Shown here in pieces: positions 56,655 through 64,000 of a DNA stretch of 64,000 nucleotides. The stretch spans positions 2,205,111-2,269,110 of the forward strand of contig BCJC01000002.1 in assembly GCA_001600175.1 (NCBI GenBank), read 5' to 3'. Position numbers and translations under genes: made by a program. Each line of letters opens with the position of its first letter. The stretch's first letter is position 1. This DNA is from Erythrobasidium yunnanense. Lineage: Eukaryota; Basidiomycota; Cystobasidiomycetes; Erythrobasidiales; Erythrobasidiaceae. The notes below the pieces were generated by a model. It saw nothing but the letters and a program-made list of their open reading frames with translations, made no database searches and was not told where the DNA came from.

Positions 56655-57396
56655 TCAAGGCGTGGTCACTGTTGATGTTGTCGTGTCTTTGCTCTCGTGA
56701 AGCGAGTCCTTCCAGCCCTCCCTAGCTATCCACGACCTGACATCCTCTTCTTCTTTGATAATCACCTGCTCCTGCTCACTGCTAAGTTCGGTCTGCTGTA
56801 GCCATCCAGGTAGATTCGGTCTAAGCTTGTCGGCCCAAGGTGTGAATAGCTCCGTCCTGCTCTTGGCCATGAAGGATTCCAGCTGGAAGTGGTATGCTTC
56901 AGTCTTGGATTGAGAAGGCATCGATAATGTATACATAACTCACATCGGTCGCGCCAACTCTCCAAGCTATAGCATATGCCGATGCGCCCACTGATCCCAG
57001 AACAAGGAAGGTCGCGAGTCCGAATGCCTTGACAGCATCTTTCATTGCATCCAGCATTGGGTCATTGCTAGAAGCCAGAGCTGGGGCAGCTGGAACATCC
57101 TCTACTGATTGCGAAGCGACTTTGGGTACGATGAGATGTGGATTGGAGCGGAAGTCCAAGGGGCGGAGGGAGTTCTGGGAGGCGTTTTGGCTACTGCTAG
57201 CGAACATCTCTCGCAAGCTTGACTGTGTCTTGCGTATATTCACAACGTTGTTGCTGGGATTTGCGCGTTTTAGGAGCCTGCTGCCGGTCGCGCCAGTCAA
57301 TAGCAAAGTTACGCCGAGAGAAGCCAGGAATACAAGTGTTCCTTTGTTGCTGTTGGTAGCTTTAGCTTTATCTTGATGTTCATCATTAATGGCCAT
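56655..57396 (-). CDS. TMEM242-like mitochondrial membrane protein
   Basis: Two exons, 57396-56944 and 56882-56655, 227 codons (226 residues). Two hydrophobic helices are visible: TLVFLASLGVTLLLTGATGS near residue 20 and AFGLATFLVLGSVGASAYAI near 125, followed by WRVGATD. This two-helix layout with a conserved second helix and the short segment after it resembles TMEM242, a mitochondrial inner-membrane protein linked to ATP synthase and complex I assembly in animals. The C-terminus is acidic (KEEEDVRSWIAREGW). I rate the family as probable, not certain; the role in fungi is unknown. It starts 58 bp from the divergent UTP21 gene. Confidence 0.65.
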
Positions 57397-57454
57397 TTGA
57401 AATGGGCAGAAAGGCAACCCTTTGAATCTGCATTGATCAATCCATCAGGCAGTT
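57397..57454. promoter_or_regulatory. Very short divergent promoter, TMEM242-like / UTP21
   Basis: 58 bp between divergent ATGs; the spacing implies a shared promoter region. No motif was identified. Confidence 0.35.
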
Positions 57455-60400
57455 ATGGAGGAAGATGAGCGGACTATCAAGCGCCTTAGAGGCAGTAAAG
57501 ACAAGCATAAGGCAGCAGTCAATCGCCAGCTCTTTGCGCCTTTCCGCGCCTTAGGAATCGTCACAAATGGAGTAGCCCCCGTCATCCAAACGAGAAGCAG
57601 CAAAGACCTCAGCAAGCCCGTAGTCACTGCCATATCATGTACCGGAAACAGCTGGGCCATGTGGGACATCTCTGGATCAATGCGACTGCTCTTCGTCGGT
57701 ACGCAGAAAACGGTGTAAAGCGCGAGAAAGAAAAAGCTGATTTGGATATGTGAAATGCAATGTAGGCCCAGAGACGCCTAGCCCTATAACAGCACTGGCA
57801 GTAGACAACGATAACGTCTATGCGACTGCCGGGTCAATTCTGTACCAGTATGCTCGAGGAAAAGTCGTCGCAAGTTTCGATGTCACCTCGGTCGCATCTC
57901 CCAACGCTACTTCTACATCTTCCACCTCTGCTTCTATCACACTCAGTGCTATCACGCTCTTCGGCACATACGCATGCGTCCTCGAATCCACTGGCAAGAC
58001 CCTCTACGTCTTCTCCCTTTCGAAGAAAGACGGGCCAAGCTTGCACTCCACCATCGAGTTTGCAGCTCACTTCACTGCAACAAACGTTTTACATCCAGCG
58101 ACGTATCTGAACAAGGTGCTAGTCTCGTCCAAAGAAGGGCATTTGCAACTATGGAATATCGCAACACACACGCTTATACACGAATTCGAAGCTGGATCAA
58201 TACTTCCTCTACACTACTCAGGTGCTATCACATGCGTAGTGCAGTCGCCGGCCATCGATGTGGTAGCGCTGGGCTACGCGACCGGCAGCATCGCTCTTTT
58301 CGACATTCGAGTTGGCGAGCTTTTGCTCCACCTTACCACCACCACTAGCAATCCAACGCAGAAGAACCCAATCACGGCACTCTCTTTCAGGACAGACAAT
58401 GTTGCACAGACTCTGGCATCTTCAGATGCGGAAGGGAACTTAGCCTTCTGGGATCTGGATAAAGGCGGTGTACTCGCTTCAGTCACAAGAAAAGCTCATG
58501 AAAGAAGTATACACGGCTTGGTATTCATACCTGGTCAACCAGTGCTAGTCAGCGCAGGTAGCGATAATGCGATACGGGTAAGCCTGACACTACCTACATT
58601 CCAGATGTACATTCTTACTGACACTGTGTTCGTCAGCAATGGCTCTTTGATACACCCACTTCTCCTCCCCGCCTGCTGAAATCACGAGCTGGTCACCATT
58701 CTCCTCCTTCTCATTTACGCTTCTACGGCAGCGATGGCAAGACTCTTTTGACGGCTTCCGCTGGCGACCGAAGCATCAGATATACCTCACTTGTGCGCGA
58801 CTCGCGGTCGACCGAGCTGTCGCAAGGAAATGTGACAGCCACGCTCAACAAGCTCGGCAAAGAAAGCATACAGTTGACCGACCTGAAGGCGCCACCTATT
58901 GTCCGTATGGCTTTCCCAGAGCTCGGGCAAGGCGGTAGTGGGACAGGCAGCGGGTCCATAGCCCGCAAAGAATGGGATGACCTCGTCACTATCCACAAAG
59001 ACGAGATTATAGCTCGGACATGGAGCGTACAGGACAAGAGAATTGGCAAGCGGAAACTCGTACCCAAGCAAGATGTAGGCAGAGCTACGGCTTGCGTCGT
59101 CTCGGCATGCGGGAATTTCGGGCTAGTAGGATACGAGAAAGCGGATTATGTCGAGATGTGGAATCTGCAGAGTGGGATCAAGAGGAGGACATTCATGCTG
59201 CCGCCGCAGATCTCAACTACTAGCAAAAGAGGCAGGCACGTTAGCGGGCTAGAGACGGACTCGCTCAATACGACACTGGTGGTCGGAACCCTAGTTGGAG
59301 ACTTGCACGTAAGCATGTCGTCAGACATACCTGTGGACCTACATTGACATTCCTCGAACAGTTCTTCGACTTCCATACAAGCAAGCATATTTCGACAACT
59401 CGGCTGCCAGCCGGGATCGAATATACTATGCTTCAGCGAGACAACAACCTACTTGCTTGTGTATGCGAAGACCTCACAGTCCGCATGGTCGACATCGAGA
59501 CGCGGCGGATTGTGCGAGAGTTTTCTGGCTTCAAGGGAAGGATAGTCGATCTTGTAAGCTCTTCTAACATTTCTACCCCAGCATATCACTAACAAGTACA
59601 TGAAGGCCTTCTCGCAAGACTCGCATTGGCTCGTGTGCACGAGTACAGATAGTCTGATCAGGACATTTGACATCCCTACCGGCACGCTTGTCGATGTCTT
59701 CCGGACAAAGAGCGTTGCGACGAGCATCGCTTTCTCACCAACGGGAGAGTTCTTGGCTACCGGTCATGTTGATGGAGTTGGTGTCTATCTCTGGTGAGAC
59801 ATCGTAACCGAAAATATTCAAGCGGTCAAAGCTAATCTTATTTGACAGGACCAATTGCGCTCAGTTCGCAGACGTACAGATGAGAAGCATAGATGAAGAC
59901 GAAGTATTAGCTCTACAAGGACGCGAAGGTCTTCTCCCTGCTTTAGCTGCAGATGAAGCCGACGTCGAAGGCCTGACGGCTCTCGACGAATCCGCTGTCG
60001 ATGCATCCGGCGCATACCCACTCTTTTCAGACTCCGTGGATGCACAGCTGGCAGGAGATCTGGTCACTCTTTCCCTATTGCCCAGATCAAAATGGACGAC
60101 TCTGCTAAATCTCGAAACCATACAAGCACGAAACAAGCCAGTCGAGCCTCCCAAGAAGCCCGAAAATGCGCCGTTCTTCTTGCCAACGCTAGGTGGTACA
60201 GAGCTGCGCTTTGATCTGGGTCAGGAGACGAAGGATGAGCCGAGCGACCAGAAGAGACGGCTTGGTTTCGGAGGCTTGAATGTCGAAAGCGCTCTGATGA
60301 AGGCTCTTAGGGAGCAAGCTGAAAGTGGAGCGGACAATTATCGTAGGTCGTCCGCTCTTCTACTAGATATGTCGCTGACTTGGTATATTAGATCTGGCCT

Positions 60401-60765
60401 TCTTCTCCGCCCTTTTCGCTTTATCGGCTTCCGCACTGGATCTGGAGATCCGCTCTCTGTCTACTGAAGCTCAGCTAGCGCTCTTCATGCGAGCGATGGC
60501 TCTACAGCTATATTCCAGACGAGATTTTGAGGCTGCTCAAGCCGTTCTGAAGGTCTTCCTTTCTGTTCATGCAGATGCACTCGTGGAGACGGATAAGGAG
60601 GAAGATGCCGAAAGTATGGATGTAGATGGAGCTGCTGCGAACGAGGTGCAGGAGGCGTTGCGGGAGCTTCTGTCTGCGCAGCTGGATGAAACGAAAGCTG
60701 TGGGCGGCCTTGTTCGGACGAGCTTGGGCATGTTGGCTTGGACTAGGGGAGTCCCTGTTGTGTAA
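57455..60765 (+). CDS. UTP21: U3 snoRNP (SSU processome) WD40 protein Utp21/WDR36
   Basis: Seven exons, 57455-57698, 57766-58577, 58637-59308, 59362-59553, 59606-59793, 59849-60342, 60392-60765, 992 codons (991 residues). Utp21 is part of the UTP-B complex that builds the 90S pre-ribosome on the 18S rRNA precursor. Marks: LFAPFRALGIVTNGVAPV and TAISCTGNSWAMWDI at the start, two WD40 propellers with repeats such as GSDNAIRQWLFDTPTSPPR, FYGSDGKTLLTASAGDRSIR, CVVSACGNFGLVGYEKADY and SIAFSPTGEFLATGHVDG, then the Utp21-specific C-terminal helical domain (AFFSALFALSASALDLEIRS, RDFEAAQAVLKVFLSVH). Exons join without frame conflict. Confidence 0.94.
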
Positions 60766-60914
60766 ATCTCGCAATATAATCTGTCATTCCAGAGGATCTT
60801 CCTTTGGTAGTCCGCCGTTCCTCACTCACACGTGCTGTCGCTCTGATTAGGCTTTCATCTTGGCTTGCCTTTTCTCCTTGCAAGTAAGGCTGAGAACACA
60901 AGCCTTGACGTGCC

Positions 60915-63900
60915 ATGTTCAAGAGCAAGTCGAAGAGCAATGCCGCGTCCAGCAGTGCCAGCTCAAGCCAGCAAGATCCCTTAACGAATCCGGGCATTGT
61001 GCGGGCAACTCATCAGGGGAATATAGCGACTTCAACTGAGAAACACGACTTGGTTATAAGGTCAATCTGGGAAACTCGTGCTACTTGAACTCTGTGCTGC
61101 AAGGATTGGGCGCTACGAGGCCGCTTCGAGATGCGCTGGCTGAATATCCCGGAGCTGGCAAAGCTCTCGCTATGGGCAGAAGAAGAGGCAGCATCAGCTC
61201 AGTCAATGATGTAGCAACACCAGGGTCTGGCAGCGTGACTCCGGCAGCAAACAAGAGTGGAGAAGAAGACTTCAGCATCCCGCTGGCAACTCCGACGGCC
61301 GAGACCAGCCCAAGTCTGCAACTACTGCAAGAAAACCCATTTCCTGATGCTCTACCATTGTGCGTAATATGACCGGATCTAAAGGTGCACGATGCGACCA
61401 TTTCTGACAAGTTCCGCACACCACGTCCCTTCCGCTTCACACGCTTCTCGACCGTGCTTGCTTGGTCGCCGTCGAATATCCCGACCTGCTCTTCCTCGTT
61501 TCAGATCATCTGCACTCGCAAGTACTCTGGTCAAGCTATGGTCTGGCAAGCCCGGTGCAATCAGCGTCAAGAGCTTGATGAAAGCGCTGTAGGTAGCCTT
61601 CACCCTTACTCGACACATATCAGGAGCTAATGTATAGTCATTAGAAATCGGAAGAATGAAGATTGGAACGAGTGGGATCAGATGGACGCCCACGAACTGC
61701 TAAGATACCTCTTAGATGGAGTGTCTATGGAAGAGTTCGATGTGCGCCTGCCATTGCGAACCGCCTTTACACATGCATCCCTCTGACGAGAGTCTTCCAC
61801 AGCTCATCAAGAAGACCAATCCCGCGACTGCCAACAAAAGCAAAGTCGTGAAGAAGAAGAGGCGGAAGGGCGTAGCAGACGAGCTGCGTCGCAAAGCTGG
61901 AGGGAGCGAGGTGTCTTCAAGCGAGAGCGACTCGGACGATATGCAGACTTCCGAAGCCGAATCCTTGCTGGCCGAAGATCCGACATATCGCCTACCTAAG
62001 AAGCATCAGCCAGAGTCTAGATATACTCCCTTCATCGAGACTATATTCGGAGGCAAGCTTGCCAGTGTGATTGTATGCGAGGAATGCAGAGGTGTCAACC
62101 GCATCGAGGAGGACTTCCTCGATATATCGCTGCCCATCAAGGGCGATGATGGGAAAGTCAAACGAGTAAGATACTTCAATTACAGGGAGAATGTTGAATG
62201 AAGTCTAACATGCTCATCAGCGCGACCGTCTGCGAAAATTCTTGACCAACTCGTCAGCAAACAAGTCAACGAGCAGCAAGGATCAGGCCGATACCACCAC
62301 CAGACCTAGAATGGCGCCACGAGCGCCTACTGCTATCCTATCTGTATCTGAAACCGAAGGCAGCGATGTCGAGCCTCAGAACGGAGGCAGCGCACCTAGC
62401 CGGCAGGACTCGCTCAGCTCGTCGGGCAACGGTCTCGGGCGCAGGTCTTCCGCTTCTGACAATGACGCAAAGGTGCAGCGACGGAAGAGCCTGGATCCTG
62501 CCTTTCTCCGTGCGAATACGGTAAAAGGCTTTCTGTCGCCATCCCCCTCTGTCTCTAACAACCTCGCTGGCAATGGTGATGCTTCGACTTCGATCTCGCG
62601 AAGCTCGAGCATAAGGCGAACAAGTGCGACTGGAGGCATGACTAGCGGTACTGAAAGCGATGCAACCAGGACCACCGCAGGCTCCCGGCATACGAAGAGC
62701 AGCACAACATCGGCAAGAGATCTGCTAGCAAGGCCGTCCAGAGAACAGCAAGACTATATCCGCAAGCTATTTGCTGAAGTGCCTGGTCCTTCACCATTAG
62801 CTGGTCTTCGCATTTCGCACCCGCCTGGCTCAGGCTCGCATGGGCACGCAGCATCGGAACCTGCCTACGCTTCACACGATAGCATGACTACTGGACTGTA
62901 TAACTGTCTTATGCAGTTTACATCGGTGGAAGTGCTAGAAGGAGAAAATGCCTTCCAGTGTAGACGGTGTTGGAAGCTGCTCAATCCAGAAGCGGTCGCG
63001 CAGATAGGTCGGAAACGGGCAGCCAAGACTCACAATGATGCCACTCTTCAAAAGGTTGTTATAAAGCCTCGGCCAGGCCTGCTGGGTTCGCACGATACAG
63101 ATGAAACGCCCCGAGCGAGCTACAGGAAGAATGCGAGGAATGCAGGGGATGAGGATATGGTGTCAATCAACAGACGTCTTCTGGCAACTAAGCGAGCTCA
63201 GCTGGACGGCCAAGGCATAGAGGACGATATCGCGTCTGGACTGTCCGCGCGGCAAGGGCCTGAAATTGTCTTGACTGCCTCGAGCCCGCCGCCATCATAC
63301 GGGCAGCGAGGCAATCCATCACCCCTTGAGCAAGCTTTAGCTGCCGAAGCACCTACTGCTGAGATGCAGCATCTGAGCATGACAGCCTCTCGCGGAAGTG
63401 AGGGTCTCGCTTCCTCTGGAGCCTCTTTATCTGGCCGCCTGAGTGATGGCGCAGAAGCAGACGAAGAAGAGTTGGCTGGCGTCGAAACGTCAATAACGAA
63501 GAGCGATGACAACGATCGAGAGAGGCCACGCAAGACTAGCGCACAATCGATAGCTTTCACGCCAGATACTCGCCTATCTTCGAAACCTCCAACGGCCGGA
63601 CCTCCGACTTTATTGCTGCCGCCTCGAGCGCAAAGGTACATTGCAAGGCGTGCGCATAAGCGTTACCTCATCTCGTCACTGCCGAGTGTGATGGTGTTGC
63701 ACCTCAAACGCTTCCAGCAAACTTCGAAGTCCTCGCTCTTCGGATCCTTCAACAATCTGAAGAAACTCGACGACAAGGTCAGCTTTCCGCTCTTTCTGGA
63801 CATGAGCCCTTTCATGGCGCCTCCGCCTTTTGTTCCTCCTCACGAAAGACACGCTGCAACGGACGACCATGACGAGAGAGGTCGACATCGTCGAGTCTCA

Positions 63901-64000
63901 AGTGACGCATCAGAGGCTGTGGAGAAGAAGCACTGGTTCAGACGACCTAGCCCTTCTGCCGCTTTCCGGCGGAAATGCCAGTATCAGCTCTACGGTGTCA
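60915..64000 (+). CDS. Ubiquitin carboxyl-terminal hydrolase, USP16-like (3' end outside window)
   Basis: Partial gene; exons 60915-60998, 61061-61359, 61505-61588, 61645-61741, 61802-62165, 62221 to beyond 64000. USP-family cysteine proteases remove ubiquitin; USP16/45 types act on histone H2A and other targets. Seen: catalytic Cys box NLGNSCYLNSVLQGL near residue 31, LPLSSALASTLVKLWSG, the QxxDAHELLRYLLDGV block (here QMDAHELL), GGKLASVIVCEECRGVNRIE with zinc-type cysteines, CRRC further on, and LPSVMVLHLKRFQQ. Long Ser/Arg-rich insertions separate these blocks. The His box of the active site must lie right of the window. The intron 61360-61504 (145 nt) is longer than most here but joins LPL to SSALASTLVKLW in frame. 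Confidence 0.9.

Noticed and set aside
1-64000. Transposons, LTR or virus-like elements, CRISPR arrays
   Set aside because: No reverse transcriptase, integrase, transposase or capsid-like protein, no long terminal or inverted repeats, and no regularly spaced repeats were seen on either strand.

Overview
The window is nuclear DNA of a gene-dense fungus, most likely a basidiomycete of a Pucciniomycotina- or Ustilaginomycotina-like type; the exact lineage is an inference. Grounds: about 24 protein genes in 64 kb, intergenic gaps often below 300 bp, and almost every gene split by introns of about 45-70 nt carrying a CTGAC-like branch point just before the 3' splice site. The gene set is eukaryotic and fungal: Mex67, velvet, Erd1, PDR-type ABC transporters, Dre2, Msb1-like, ChAPs, Utp21. 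Gene models below were built by hand; where exon lengths sum to whole codons this is used as a check. No LTR element, LINE, DNA transposon, CRISPR or virus-like element was recognised.

Left part (1-15.4 kb): MEX67 (minus, 3' end outside the window), a Ctr copper transporter (plus), ARH1 adrenodoxin reductase (minus) divergent from a mitochondrial PPR protein (plus), a VelB-type velvet regulator (minus), an unresolved 2.4 kb gap, and ERD1 (plus).

Middle (16-29 kb): two tandem PDR-type ABC transporter genes of about 6 kb each. The downstream copy is intact (1,517 codons). The upstream copy carries a frameshift and an in-frame stop. Their exons match almost base for base in length, but several introns are present in only one copy and three of those need GC-AG splice sites.

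Right of centre (29-45.5 kb): an HSL-type esterase, DRE2, a tRNA-Asp, a SET-domain histone methyltransferase, an Ap4A-hydrolase-like Nudix protein, an Msb1/Mug8-like polarity protein, a second (DIPP-type) Nudix protein, ALG12, and a ChAPs (Bch1/Chs6) exomer protein.

Right (45.8-64 kb): a tandem pair of unrecognised three-exon genes, a mitochondrial-carrier-like protein, an unresolved stretch with a WD40-like fragment, a second tandem pair of unrecognised intronless genes, NAT4/NAA40 (with a poly-C intron), dynein light intermediate chain, a TMEM242-like protein, UTP21, and the first part of a USP16-like deubiquitinase that runs off the end.

Most genes are housekeeping and are not functionally linked. 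The features that stand out are intron turnover between the PDR duplicates, repeated GC-AG introns and micro-exons, the two orphan gene pairs, and a relic of the NAT4 3' end carried along by one of those duplications.
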